NCBI GenBank assembly: GCA_944474755.1
Contig: OX104112.1
Location: 51,038,774-51,102,773, forward strand
From: Limnoperna fortunei
Lineage: Eukaryota > Mollusca > Bivalvia > Mytilida > Modiolidae
Length of the DNA: 64,000 bases
Direction of reading: 5' to 3'
Part shown: piece after piece, positions 11,478 to 21,109 of the stretch
How positions within the stretch are numbered: position 1 is the first letter of the stretch
Layout: every line of letters starts with the position of its first letter
Translations under genes and position numbers: made by a program
The notes under the pieces: generated by a model
What the model saw: the letters and a program-made list of their open reading frames with translations, nothing else
Databases searched by the model: none
What the model was told of the DNA's origin: nothing

Positions 11478-12658
11478 TCAGATGCAACATGATTCGGCTT
11501 CCTACAAATTTGACAAACTACTCGCATACGGCTTCTTGACTCAGCATACTCAGCTTTAGGTTTATATTGTAAACACTGTAACGCACCATGACCTGTTTGC
11601 GTACACAGCTGGCAAACCATTTCAGGAAATGTATTACCTGTTCCATTCCAATTACATAAAGTAATCTTGTGACCTAGTGCATTGCATTGAAAACATCGAA
11701 TCGGCGTGTCAGAACGTAATCGACGGTTTTCTGTCGACGACATATTTTGCATCATTTTTGTAAGACTTAATACCTGAGATTTAAGCTCGGCTATGTCATC
11801 TGTGCGTGTGGCGGTCTGTGTTTTACTAATTGAGCCACATTGTTCATGAATTCGATATTTGTAAGCTTCACCCTGCTTTGCATATGATAATGCTTCTGAC
11901 AAATTTTTCGGCTGGCTTGTCCTAACATAAAATGCAAGTTTTTCTGGAAGACCATTGATAAATCGAAACATAATTTCGTGGTCGGGCTTGGATAAAAGTT
12001 TCCCTTTTTCCTGAATAAGACAATAGAAGTCTTCGATTTCTTGTGAAGCAGCGAGTTCCATGGAATGAAAAATTTCACTTTCGATCACCACAGATGGGTG
12101 ATCCCAACCGACAGAAACATATTTTTCATTAAAAAGACGTTTTATTGTTCCCCATGTCAAGTCGGGGCTTAACCCTTCAAACCATGCTAGTGCGGGTCCT
12201 TCGAGGTGTAAATGAAACGAAGCTATTAATTTTCTCGGTTCTATGTCTATTTCATGCAGTTTACAGAATGACTCAAACTCGCGCATGAACTTTGAAGCAT
12301 TTTCTTTCGGATAACCTGCAAATTTCCTGCATGAACCAAGCTTGTCCATATTTACAGTCCGACTTTGTCCGTATTTACGTCTAATTGGTGTACTGGATAT
12401 TGCCCTCTGTATCGCTTGTCGACTTTCCTGAATATTGGATTTTGCGGATGCCAAAAGTTGAATGGAATTACCAAAGAAAATATTTTGTTGAGGTGTTTCA
12501 GGCGTTTGAACAGTATGATTTGCTGCAGAAAATCCAGATTCGTTAGAATGTGTATTGCTATATGTATGTCTTAGGGTGTCAAGTTGTAAATAGTTTTGTT
12601 CAATAAAGGCCTCGCTCAAAAGAGAATCATCATCTGAGAATGCTGGGGATTGTAACAT
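11405..12658 (-). CDS. gag: Gag polyprotein with three zinc knuckles
   Basis: 417 codons from an ATG at 12658, in a position normal for a Ty3/gypsy gag. Residues ~110-260 have the helical capsid pattern of retrotransposon gag (for example 'LHLEGPALAWFEGL'). Three CCHC knuckles of the form CX2CX4HX4C follow at 322-335, 349-362 and 382-395; these bind the RNA genome in this family. The C-terminal 73 nt overlap pol in a different frame. The GGGAAAC heptamer lies 19 codons from the stop, so most translation should yield Gag and a minority Gag-Pol (inference). No frame damage is seen. Confidence 0.93.
   Translation of the reverse strand: MLQSPAFSDDDSLLSEAFIEQNYLQLDTLRHTYSNTHSNESGFSAANHTVQTPETPQQNIFFGNSIQLLASAKSNIQESRQAIQRAISSTPIRRKYGQSRTVNMDKLGSCRKFAGYPKENASKFMREFESFCKLHEIDIEPRKLIASFHLHLEGPALAWFEGLSPDLTWGTIKRLFNEKYVSVGWDHPSVVIESEIFHSMELAASQEIEDFYCLIQEKGKLLSKPDHEIMFRFINGLPEKLAFYVRTSQPKNLSEALSYAKQGEAYKYRIHEQCGSISKTQTATRTDDIAELKSQVLSLTKMMQNMSSTENRRLRSDTPIRCFQCNALGHKITLCNWNGTGNTFPEMVCQLCTQTGHGALQCLQYKPKAEYAESRSRMRVVCQICRKPNHVASECFQLNGQGNQGPLGDTRHGRPGK
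11419..11456 (-). promoter_or_regulatory. -1 ribosomal frameshift site with downstream stem
   Basis: Inside the gag/pol overlap the minus strand reads caG-GGA-AAC in the gag frame. That is a textbook X-XXY-YYZ slippery heptamer, GGGAAAC, at 11450-11456. Pol is in the -1 frame, as required. Eight nucleotides downstream begins CCTGG, which can pair with CCAGG six bases later; an alternative overlapping CCAGG/CCTGG hairpin also exists in this GC-rich tract. A pseudoknot is possible but cannot be proven by eye. Confidence 0.8.
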
Positions 12659-13008
12659 TTGTTAAAAACGGAAAGGCAATCCTTTCGTCTATAACAACAA
12701 CATGTATTGGAAAGACAACTCTTGAAGAAAAGTTAGACAGTAATCGGAATTAGCTTATTGAGATTTATAAAATTCTTTTTTTTTTCGTGTCTTTGAATAC
12801 TAAAGACTAATATCCATGAGAAAAATTCCTATCGGCGTATTAAGTGGATGTAATCGATGTTTGTTGATTTTACTTTTCATGCTGATGATAACTCATATCG
12901 GTACACGTGTAACAGTTAAAATCGAGGTCATGCCATGCTGTGTAAAATACAATGCCATGCGGTGTCAATAAAGACCAATACCTCGTTTTGTTTGGTGGAA
13001 TTAAACGA
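12659..13008 (-). other. 5' leader of the Ty3/gypsy element
   Basis: The ~350 nt between the primer-binding site and the gag ATG have no long open frame. The stretch is expected to hold packaging signals, but none can be identified from sequence alone. Confidence 0.6.
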
Positions 13009-13026
13009 AATTAGGGTTCTCCTCCA
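13009..13026 (-). other. Primer-binding-site candidate
   Basis: Immediately downstream of the 5' LTR the minus strand reads TGGAGGAGAACCCTAATT. It starts with TGG, complementary to the CCA tail of tRNAs, as expected for a PBS. I cannot assign the tRNA species. Confidence 0.6.
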
Positions 13027-13235
13027 TCTTAGGGTCCAGCTCACATGGTAGATGTTTTGGGGAATAGAATACTCGAATAAATGGCTTCAATAAAACTCGT
13101 AGGTTCGGTGCAATATCTATTTCTACGGAACTCTAAAACTACATATTTTACAAAACGAAATTTAAGGCATGCAAAATCCGACAAAAGAACGATAACTCAA
13201 ATCAACTCACTGACCATACAATCTACCATTTAACA
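13027..13235 (-). repeat. 5' LTR of the Ty3/gypsy element
   Basis: Identical over 209 bp to 5725-5933. Bounded on the right by TTAT (13236-13239), which is the target-site duplication. Confidence 0.93.
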
Positions 13236-13239
13236 TTAT

Positions 13240-13534
13240 GGTCGCATTTGTTATTTTATATAGAAAAAATATACTGAATTATAATAACTAAAACTGTTGA
13301 CCCAATAAGAATGCCTGTAAAAACGTTCCCACATTACAATTGTCATTCATATCTCACTTGGAATTTTCATTAAAGATATACATGAACTTACCTGTAATAG
13401 TTTATTCATGGCGACATTCGTAGATGAAATTTCCTCCTTCGCGTAGAATGGAAACCAAACAAACGCTATATTTGAACGAGCTATAAGATGATATTATAGC
13501 AAAATAACAAGCCTTCTTTACATCTAAGAAATAA
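13240..13534. other. Non-coding, nothing recognised
   Basis: AT-rich flank of the retroelement insertion; no gene or repeat structure that I can support. Confidence 0.4.
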
Positions 13535-14205
13535 GAAAATAAATTGTCTTACTTAAGACAAACACATCCTTTAGATTGCATTAATTTGTCATGATTAACT
13601 TGTCTGGTTTAAAAAAAAAAGATATGAGCGTCTTAATTAGTATTCCTTAAAAACTATTTAAAGTTAAATTGGTTAGAATAGGAAATCTTATTTTTGGTAA
13701 ACATTAAATACCGTTATTTAGCACATTTTAAAATGATAAAAAAAAACTATTACGTCTTGAATAAGAATCGATGATGCCATATTATGGAAGTAGTTTGTCA
13801 TAATTAACTTTTTTGATATTAAAAATGAGATATTAGCGTCTTAATTACCATTTCTTAAAATTAATTTAATTAAAGAGTTTAAAATAAGAGATCTAATTTT
13901 TGTAAACATTAAACCCCGTTAATTAGCACATTTTAAAATGATAAAACGATAACATGTCTTAAATAAGACGCGATGTTGCGATATTATGAAAGTTATTTGT
14001 CATAAGGTAACTTGGTTTGTTCTTTAAAAACAGATATGAGCGTCTTAATTAGCATTAAAAATTATTTAAATAAAAGTGTTTAAAATAAGAGATCTTATTT
14101 TATGTAAACATTAAACAGTTTTAATTAGCACATTTTAATGTGACAAAAACTATAATATGTCTTAAATAAGACACAATGTTGCCATATAAGACAACAGTGT
14201 GTCCT
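13535..14205 (+). repeat. Tandem repeat, ~205-bp period, about three copies
   Basis: 'TTTGTCAT(G/A)A' followed by a 'gatatgagcgtcttaatta' block, an 'aataagagatct'-like block and 'aaacattaaa(c/t)' recurs at 13585, 13795 and 13997, periods ~210 and ~202. The copies have diverged by point changes and small gaps, so this is an old local duplication. Confidence 0.8.
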
Positions 14206-14705
14206 ATTTTAATTACATTAGTCGTTAATAAGCAACTAAGAGGAGACCAATATACACTTCCGTACTACTACTGAAGTGATGTTCAATGTATTATAGCAGT
14301 TATGATACATTATTTAAACGTCTTTAGTGTTTCAGCGCTCACAAACGGTGTTATGGACCTTAATGGACAACAAAATAAATTTCGACTGTTTAAGTTCGTT
14401 GCTGCTTACAATCTAAATGAAACATAGATAAGTATTTATTATGATCATAATTGGATTCAACGTGATCTAAAACCAATAACAGGACGTCAATAAACGTGTA
14501 TTGGTCATGCTTTATAGAGAAAATTATATACTAGTAATAAGTGTTGTTACGTAAATAAATAGGCTGTTGGATGCAATCAAGGCCACATATTTTTTAAAAC
14601 AAAAACAACATTTATCGAGACTATATTTCTGTCTTTATACAATACAACAATTTAAAGACAAATCATCAAAAGCATATGTATGAGTGTTTAATGATTATTT
14701 AAACG
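14206..14705. other. Non-coding, nothing recognised
   Basis: AT-rich with no supported feature. Confidence 0.4.
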
Positions 14706-14707
14706 CT

Positions 14708-14995
14708 CAAAAGTGCTTGATGCATTAAAATCTACCTACATATCAAATTTCGTTGCGATGGGACAAAGTTGACATTTTAGGGGAATGTGGTGAAACGGCT
14801 GCCATTACAAAATTGCGTCATTCGCGTCAAATTGTTTTCATCAGAAATACTCCGGACTGTCAACTGTATCAGTGATCCAATTTTCATTGAAATTGCATTG
14901 GCCATTTCTGAGATCTGAAATCAGCATTTTTTCATCAACTGCGTCCATTGAAAAATTTAAAACCATTGTGCACAACTAGACATAGCATTCTATGT
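14708..14995 (+). repeat. Dispersed repeat, copy matching 62553-62822 in reverse
   Basis: Blocks 'gcattaaaatctacct', 'tgaaacggctgcc', 'gtcaactgtat', 'ttttcattgaaattgc' and 'gcattctatg' occur in the same order on the opposite strand at 62.6-62.8 kb. Two diverged members of one unclassified family. Confidence 0.75.
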
Positions 14996-15287
14996 TTGTA
15001 GAAAGAAGAATAATAAGAAACGGTGCAAAAATAATAAGGCGTGAAAACTTTGTATTGGGCTACTTAAATATATATAGAACCCTAATGTTCTATTTTTAGT
15101 ACCTGCGGTAATGGTGGTTAGAGATAGGGCAATAAACTTCAATTTTACCGATAATAAAAACCAGCTTTGTCCCAACTGGTTCATTGATTTCAGAAAAGTT
15201 TTGTTGCGTATATTAGACATTGAACTGACAAACGGACTAAGAAAAAAGAAAAAAGGACAAACGCTAAGTAATTGCCATATCTCAACT

Positions 15288-15299
15288 GGACCACAGGTT
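15288..15299. repeat. Target-site duplication of the SINE (left)
   Basis: GGACCACAGGTT is repeated exactly at 15566-15577 on the other side of the SINE. Confidence 0.85.
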
Positions 15300-15565
15300 T
15301 TAGTTTGTTTGTTTCACTGATATTTAACGCCACTTTCAGCAATTTTTCAGCAATATCATGACGTCCAGTTTTTATTGGATGAGGAAGCCGGAGTAATGGG
15401 GAGAACCCCCGACCTTCGGTAGGAAATCTGGCGCTACTTGTCAATTAAGATTGGAGTCGAGTACACCTTGCCCGCGGTGAGACTCGAACCCGCAACCTCA
15501 GTGTCGACAGACCACATGATCAATAGTAGACGAACTACCTTAACCACTCGGTCACCGAGGCCCCA
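15300..15565 (-). mobile_element. tRNA-derived SINE
   Basis: On the minus strand the element starts with a tRNA-like head (GGGGCCTCGGTGACCGAGTG), with an A box at 15538-15554 and a B box GGTTCGAGTCT at 15480-15490. These form an RNA polymerase III internal promoter. A body with 'CCATTACTCCGGCTTCCTC' and 'TTGCTGAAAGTGGCGTTAAA' follows, then a short AAAC-rich tail. The 12-bp flanking direct repeats prove a target-primed insertion. The body and tail match a SINE architecture common in molluscs (recalled, not searched). The head resembles a class-II (Ser/Leu-like) tRNA but is not a functional tRNA. Confidence 0.9.
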
Positions 15566-15577
15566 GGACCACAGGTT
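15566..15577. repeat. Target-site duplication of the SINE (right)
   Basis: GGACCACAGGTT, identical to 15288-15299. Confidence 0.85.
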
Positions 15578-15736
15578 AAAATAAGGATATTTGTAAAATT
15601 GGCATTCCGAAAAAGTTTAGAATAATTATTAAAAATTCAGATTTTTTTAAGTATCTTCCTTTACGATGTAAAAAATATGTCAAATCTGAAAATAGTGGGA
15701 AAACTGGCAATCGTTATAAATTAAAGTAAAAGTCGC

Positions 15737-15952
15737 GTGCACCCTCCTCGCAAGAAGGATAGCAAACGCACCCGCAGTGTTGACGATATAGCTGCAAAAA
15801 TGTTCAAAGAGGCGTTAACACCATTCAAACAAAAATATTTAAGAAAAAACAAACCGTGTCATGCATCATTACCGTACACAATCACACGTGTCTTTATGGA
15901 CTGTACATGTATAGACAATTCGGAAACGTTGAATTCGTTGAGACAAAATTGA
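15737..15952 (+). CDS. Orphan small open frame, doubtful
   Basis: A 71-codon frame beginning with GTG and rich in Lys/Arg ('PPRKKDSKRTRSVDDIAAKM'). Local composition is less AT-biased than the surroundings, which is why I mention it. It has no recognised domain, no ATG at the start and no visible splice context. It could be a relic exon or transposon fragment; it is more likely chance. Confidence 0.12.
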   Translation: MHPPRKKDSKRTRSVDDIAAKMFKEALTPFKQKYLRKNKPCHASLPYTITRVFMDCTCIDNSETLNSLRQN

Positions 15953-16190
15953 ACAGTTGGTTTACAGAAATTAAAGTATATAATTAAACAAGTTTACTTC
16001 AATTATGACTTAATGGATATAGTTTTTATTGCTGAATAATAACAATCCTTGACTTGTGCATCGTCAGCGTATACCAAATATATTTATATTTGGCGCAAAA
16101 GAGGAAGAAATCAACAGACTTTCATTTTCTATCATTTCTAAGTCCTAATACACATGTCACTTTTATGCGCCGACAATTCGCCCGTTATTA
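15953..16190. other. Non-coding, nothing recognised
   Basis: No supported feature. Confidence 0.35.
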
Positions 16191-16191
16191 T

Positions 16192-16227
<36 letters not shown>

Positions 16228-16640
16228 GTTTGCTTTACGTCCAGCGAGCAGTATTTCAACTATATTCAGGACGAGAACAAGTTAACAAACAATAAATCAA
16301 TGGAAAAGGGGTTAGGATGGGACACATGGAACAAAGTTTTGACTGCCACTGGAAAAGTACGGAGTTTTGGGTAGGGTCGAAGAATTTAGCCTTTTGTAGC
16401 GGCTACAATGAGACTACTCGTTTTCAAAATCTACAAAAGTGTTCTTTATCGTGCAATGAGCGTGGCACTCTCTAAACACATTACCCACTGTGGTTCGCGG
16501 CCAGGCTTTCCGTATTATGACCTGACAACCTCCCCCACCCCCAAAACGAGCGATTTTCCCCTATCCGCCACCCGGGGACGCACTGGGCTGCTCTGTGAGT
16601 CGAGCACTGGGAACCATCCCAGTATTATTTTTGTATAATG
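16192..16640 (+). repeat. TTGA-headed dispersed repeat, longest copy
   Basis: Starts with about eight TTGA units, then GGATGTTTGCTTTACGTCCA and 'gagcagtatttcaactatat', then 'ttttgactgccactgg'. A GC-rich right half follows ('gccacccggggacgcac') and it ends near 'ccatcccagtatta'. Copies at 111 and 31868 share the left part. No protein is encoded; probably a non-autonomous element. Confidence 0.7.
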
Positions 16641-16657
16641 TCAAAAAAAAAATTAAA

Positions 16658-17335
16658 ATTAATTTCTGCTAGCTTTAGAAACAAGTAGAATTGCGAGGCT
16701 TTGCCGAGCATTTCACGCTTGTTTGTGTCTGCGGTTACAACAAAAATATCGTTTTGACAACATGTCATGAAGCAAAGAAGAATATTTGTACTAAATATCG
16801 TAAGGAAGTCAGGACACAGGTACCAGGAGACTATATTCGACAATGCCAAACAAAGCATTATTCTGCAACCTTTACAGTACAGCAAATGTAGTGATTGCCG
16901 GATAAATATACAACACTCGTACAATGTCAGAAAATATCAAGTTTATTTGTACTAGCCTTAGAAACGCGTAGAAATGCGAAGATCTGCCTAGCATTTCCTA
17001 CCTGTTTCGCGAGTACAGATACACTTTATATCTTATGACAAGGTAAAAATACATTTTCATCCAGCAACCTTAAAATACAGTTTATACTAATGAAAAACAT
17101 TTAAAAAAATGCACTTCCAGCCTATTTTTAACTTGAAATGTTCGATGGGTAATCTAGGGATAGCCTGAGTGACGTTACAAACACATTTCGTATCCGACAT
17201 TTCGTTAACAATTACAGAGTAATAAATATTTTACAAAGTGAGGAGACGGGTATCGGGAGACTTTATTGAATAAATCAAAATTGTATTTGTCTTACTTTAT
17301 TGTACAGCAAATGTATATGATTGCATAAATATTGT
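16658..17335 (+). repeat. Diverged tandem duplication, two copies
   Basis: Copy one (16658-16925) and copy two (16940-17335) share 'actagcc/ctagctttagaaac', 'gcgaggctttgccgagcattt' versus 'gcgaagatctgcctagcattt', 'ggagacta/ttat' and 'tacagcaaatgta'. The second has ~120 extra bases in the middle. An old local duplication with no coding sense. Confidence 0.6.
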
Positions 17336-17532
17336 TATTTGGGCCAAACGATCAAGCATCATAATTAAAATTATTTATTTTAACAAAAATTGTCAATAAA
17401 ATGAGATTTGTGTCATTTTTTCAGATGCAAAATGAATACAAAATAGCAATTTAAAAATATTCTCAGCGAAAGCCAAAGTGTTTTGTATCTAAATGAAGTG
17501 TGCAGCCCATGAGAAATTTGTTTCATTTATTA

Positions 17533-17698
17533 TTATAGGATTAAACACAGGGTTTTAGGAAATTATCAATGTGTAAACTCCGGCGACTCACTCACAAACT
17601 AAATAAAGTCCGAAGGACTTTATGTCAAGTTTGTGAGGGAGTCGCCGGAGTTTACACATTGATAATTTCCTAAAACACAGTGTTTAATCCTTATAATT
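17533..17698. repeat. Foldback element, ~68-bp arms with nested centre
   Basis: The arms 17533-17600 and 17628-17698 are inverted copies with few mismatches (for example AGTTTGTGAG(G/T)GAGTCGCCG). The loop itself contains the palindrome ATAAAGTCC-GAA-GGACTTTAT. Its RNA or single strand would form one long hairpin. Confidence 0.92.
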
Positions 17699-17699
17699 C

Positions 17700-18170
17700 T
17701 GTGAATTAATCGTTGCGATTTTTAAAACAGCAAAAACAGTTACAGAAACACATCTAGACCTCAAAACGTACCTGGGCCGGAAAGCGTAGGGATATGCAAA
17801 ACGTAGTACCAAAGGAATCGCGGTTCTGTAGATATTGATTGGAAAAAAAACAAAACGAAACACTAAATTGTATTTATATTATATTTTATATGATATCTCA
17901 GTCGATTTAATTTGAAATCATTGCGGCAAAGAAAACATTGTCACCTCTCCCTAGCGATACGCTAGGAGGACGCCATCTTGTTTACATTGGATACGGAAAG
18001 TAGTCCGCTCAGAGGAAATATCGATATATAAATTATCTGAGAAGACGCCATTTAATTGTTTTTATCCAATCAAAGCACTTAATATAAATAAATTACAGCA
18101 TGAATAGAATTATTACATAATGAATTTTTAAAATGATTTCTATTGGTCAAGACCAGCCAAAACTCCCGAC
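17700..18170. other. Non-coding, nothing recognised
   Basis: Contains a 'CTAGCGATACGCTAG' mini-palindrome near 17952 and a 'gccatcttgtttac' block; otherwise no supported feature. Confidence 0.35.
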
Positions 18171-18172
18171 CG

Positions 18173-18310
18173 TTTATTCTGATATTGTTTGATTAAAACC
18201 AATATTGACTTTCTTTTTCGATCACGTTGTTGTCATGTGGCTTTATTCTGATATTGTTTGATTAAAATCAATATTGACTACCTCTTTCTATCACATTGCT
18301 GTCAGGTGGT
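18173..18310 (+). repeat. 69-bp tandem duplication
   Basis: 'tttattctgatattgtttga' starts at 18173 and again at 18242. The two 69-bp copies are ~85-90% alike by eye and end in 'gtcatgtgg' and 'gtcaggtgg'. Confidence 0.85.
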
Positions 18311-18516
18311 TTTATTTTTGAGTTTTGTTGTTGTTTTTTTTTCTGGTTATAATTATGATAAACTAAAAACTACTTTTGAGGCTATAACGATAAATATGTT
18401 AATGAGACAACATAATATCAATGCAATTACATAAATTTCATACCAAAAATATTGATTTTATTGCAAATGTCAATGAGACAACAAATAATTTCTTTTTCTG
18501 ATTATTATGTAATAAA

Positions 18517-18657
18517 ACAATTAAAGTCTTTTGTATCAGTCGATATAGGTTTTAATAGACTCAAATGTTAATATTAACCTCCGCCTTTGGCGTCGGTCAA
18601 TATGAATATTTGAGTCAATTAAAACTTATATCGACCTCTACAAAAGACTATAATTGT
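18517..18657. repeat. Foldback element with GGTCAATAT centre
   Basis: The arms start 'acaattaaagtcttttgta' on the left and 'acaattatagtcttttgta' on the right strand. They meet at a small nested hairpin around 'ccgcctttggcgtcgg'. The centre resembles that of 25534-25648, so the two are probably one family. Confidence 0.88.
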
Positions 18658-18659
18658 AT

Positions 18660-19300
18660 AATATTGCACGTTGGCTATTGCAGTATGTTACAATATATGT
18701 TTACTTTAATTTTTTCTTGTAAACTTATGTTTGAGCTAGTGGTTACTTGTAGGGTTATAAATTGGATGTGCTCGACACGCAACATGTCATATCGTTTGTT
18801 ACTTGCCCCTGATCTCCAGATCTCCGAAACAAGTAGCCGGTTGCATTTTTACATTCAAGTTTTTCTGTAGATTTAAATTTTAAAAACTAGCGAAACATCA
18901 AAACAAAATAACAGTAAGTAACACTTTGATAAACTAAAATGTTTACTCCAAAGTTAGTTTGTAAGACTTACCCTGAAACGCGTTACATCTAGTTCCTTCG
19001 ACATTCCATGGAAGACTAACTGTAGACCCCGTGTATCGGTTACTTGCGCACCCCCAAATGGGATACAAGAAAGAACATATGCTTTTAAAACGTTTAAAGT
19101 CAGTTGAAGTAATAGTTTTTATAATGTATTTGTTCTTCATATTTATTGTTCTGTAAGACCAACTCCTAGACTATGATTGCGATCGCAAAATAGTACGAAC
19201 CATGGTTAATACGACATAAATAAGCTCATTCAAAATCGAAACGATATATAAATCTTTCCTTTAAAAAATTGTATTTAATTGTTTGTATAGCTCTCCTGGT
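18660..19300. other. Non-coding, nothing recognised
   Basis: Two ORFs of 65-101 codons are present but have no family resemblance and are expected by chance. Confidence 0.35.
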
Positions 19301-19301
19301 G

Positions 19302-19551
19302 ACGTAATATAAAGCATCATCTTCTCTTTGTTAATATTACCACATTAAGATGATGGTAATGCTACTTCATACTGGTAATTTCCTATAGAAGTATGAAAAT
19401 ACAGTCTATAAATTGTTAAACGAAATTATATACTATTTAATTTAGAAAATAACTTAATAAACTCTGTGTATACCTAAATTTATTTACAGTATAAATAAAT
19501 AAATACTGAAATGAGTTTCTCAACAGCCATACAATTACCAAATATATAACA
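19302..19551 (-). repeat. 3' LTR of the second element
   Basis: Minus strand TGTTATATATTTGGTAATTG to ...TTTATATTACGT, 250 bp. It is defined by its match to the rearranged LTR pieces at 24769-24816 and 24817-25014. A short AAAT run lies in the middle (19490-19503). Confidence 0.85.
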
Positions 19552-19566
19552 TCCCCGCCCCCAAAG
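19552..19566 (-). other. Polypurine tract of the second element
   Basis: Minus strand CTTTGGGGGCGGGGA, directly before the LTR start TGTTA; the same arrangement as at 5934. Confidence 0.65.
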
Positions 19567-20120
19567 TCAGAAATTGCGAAAGTAAATTTCGAAGTGGAAA
19601 CTCAATTCAGATGTAAACAATAAACAAAAAAAAACCCAATAACATAAACCTGGCGACTACCACACCATCTCCATACTTGATATAAAGTAACTTCTCTGGT
19701 CTAATAAGCTTATAGAAGCAATGTATAAAACAATGTGTATAACTGGAGGTATCTTATGATGGAACAATTTATGATAATGACTAGCAGAGACCTTGAACTC
19801 CTAAATGAATCAAATAATAATTTTGTAGCAATGGAAAATGTAACTTTCGTAGTACACAGATTTGGATATCCCTTTCACTCACGCTTTCATTCAACAGAAC
19901 AAAAATATTATATGAAACAAACTAACAAGGTTTTGTTTCTAGCTCATATCCTCAACCTCACTCATGCCACTGTTACTCTTGACAAATGATCAGTTAAAAC
20001 AATACAATATGATGGTGAAAATGAATGTAGATACACACGCCAAATACAACAACAAAATTATATCAACATGATCAATGTGCATACAAATGTCAAATGTCTT
20101 TCACAAAATAGTTCTAGATT

Positions 20121-20420
20121 TGTGGCGACACAAATGTCACCGATCACATATGGAATTTGTCTTAAGAGTTCATGTGGCGACACAAATGTCACCGAACACA
20201 TATTGAATTGGCCTTGTAGTTCCTGTGGCGACACAAATGTCACCGAACACATCTTCAAGTATCGTCATTGTGGCGACACAAATGTCACCGAGCATCTGTG
20301 GAAACATCATTGTCTTCTTCTGTAAAATATAGTGGCGACACTTTTGTCACCGATCACGTACACTGCACCGTTTAAAACATCAATAGTTTCACCGTTTTAT
20401 GGCGACACAAATGTCACCGA
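20121..20420 (-). repeat. Six spaced hairpin repeats in a retroelement 3' UTR
   Basis: A 23-nt word, (T)GTGGCGACACAAATGTCACC plus GA on the plus strand, occurs at 20121, 20173, 20224, 20269, 20331 and 20398, with intervals of 52, 51, 45, 62 and 67 bp. Spacers do not match one another. On the minus strand, the element's sense strand, each forms GGUGACA-UUUG-UGUCGCC, a 7-bp stem with one G-U pair. Copy five changes the loop to AAAG but keeps the stem. The array sits just downstream of the pol stop. It looks CRISPR-like but is in a eukaryotic retroelement. Confidence 0.9.
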
Positions 20421-20429
20421 ATAACCCAT

Positions 20430-20912
20430 CTAGGCTATCATTGGAGGTGGACGTAACTTAACCAACTTTAAAGTTTTTGGATGAAGATCTTTTTCCTCCA
20501 ACCATCTAGCGTTTTGTGCCGGCTCCCCAACAAAATGAACTAAGTACATTGTGTCAGGACCATTCTTTTTCTTGGCCAAATCTCGCTTTACTTTATAGAA
20601 AGTACTTGTATCTGACTGAGAGGAACTTGTATTGGAAACGAAATTGCTGTCTACGAGTTTTGCTGGTTTCTTTCTTTTTCTAGCTGACCGTCGTAAAGGT
20701 ATTTCCTGGTTAGATGATGACAATAGCTGTTGTTGAGAGTCGTCATTGATTTCAACATTTGTATCTATTAAATTTTCAATTCTCTGCTCGGTTTTACTTT
20801 GAACATCATCGAGAAAATATCGAGCGGGATTTGGCTTACGTATGTAATCAGGTTTACGCCTATTGATGTGAACAGCACTTGGCAAGCATTTGTTTGACTC
20901 CATGTCTTTCAA
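20430..20912 (-). pseudogene. Pol C-terminus with chromodomain (second element)
   Basis: 160 codons open to a proper stop. The last ~55 residues ('FYKVKRDLAKKKNGPDTMYL', then 'VHFVGEPAQNARW') are a chromodomain homologous to that of the intact element and end in the same 'RPPP' motif. The upstream part matches the post-integrase linker ('SAVHINRRK' versus 'NPVHLDRLK'). It is separated from the integrase frame by a broken stretch at 20913-21109. Confidence 0.85.
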
Positions 20913-21109
20913 GATAAATAAATGTGTACTTTGTATTTTTGAAATGACCTACGGTCCGGCATAATTTATTGAAATTTCTGTCCCTGTCCCGTAGGATCTT
21001 TGCATAGATTTACATAATCACCTTCTGTGTAATTTAATACGTTCCTTGTCTCATTGACACGTTCCTCCATGTTTTTCTGACTTTTGATAGCACGGTCTTT
21101 TACATCAGC

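Larger units (their letters stand above)
5725..13235 (-). mobile_element. Complete Ty3/gypsy LTR retrotransposon (chromodomain type)
   Basis: The 7.5-kb element lies on the minus strand and is bounded by two 209-bp LTRs that I read as identical base for base. It is flanked by a direct TTAT duplication (5721-5724 and 13236-13239). In transcription order it has the 5' LTR (13027-13235), a primer-binding-site candidate, a ~370-bp leader, gag, pol in the -1 frame, a ~650-bp 3' UTR, a purine-rich tract and the 3' LTR. Identical LTRs and two uninterrupted long frames mean the insertion is recent. The domain order PR-RT-RH-IN is that of Ty3/gypsy (Metaviridae). The C-terminal chromodomain suggests a chromovirus-like lineage or an independent acquisition. 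Confidence 0.95.

Noticed and set aside
15470..15565. Functional tRNA gene
   Set aside because: The tRNA-like stretch has A and B boxes but is the head of a SINE with target duplications and a non-tRNA body.
19735..19989. 84-codon plus-strand open frame
   Set aside because: It lies antisense in the 3' UTR of the decayed retroelement and resembles nothing.
20121..20420. CRISPR-like array
   Set aside because: Repeats are regular-looking and palindromic, but spacers are of uneven length, there are no cas genes, and the context is a eukaryotic Ty3/gypsy 3' UTR.
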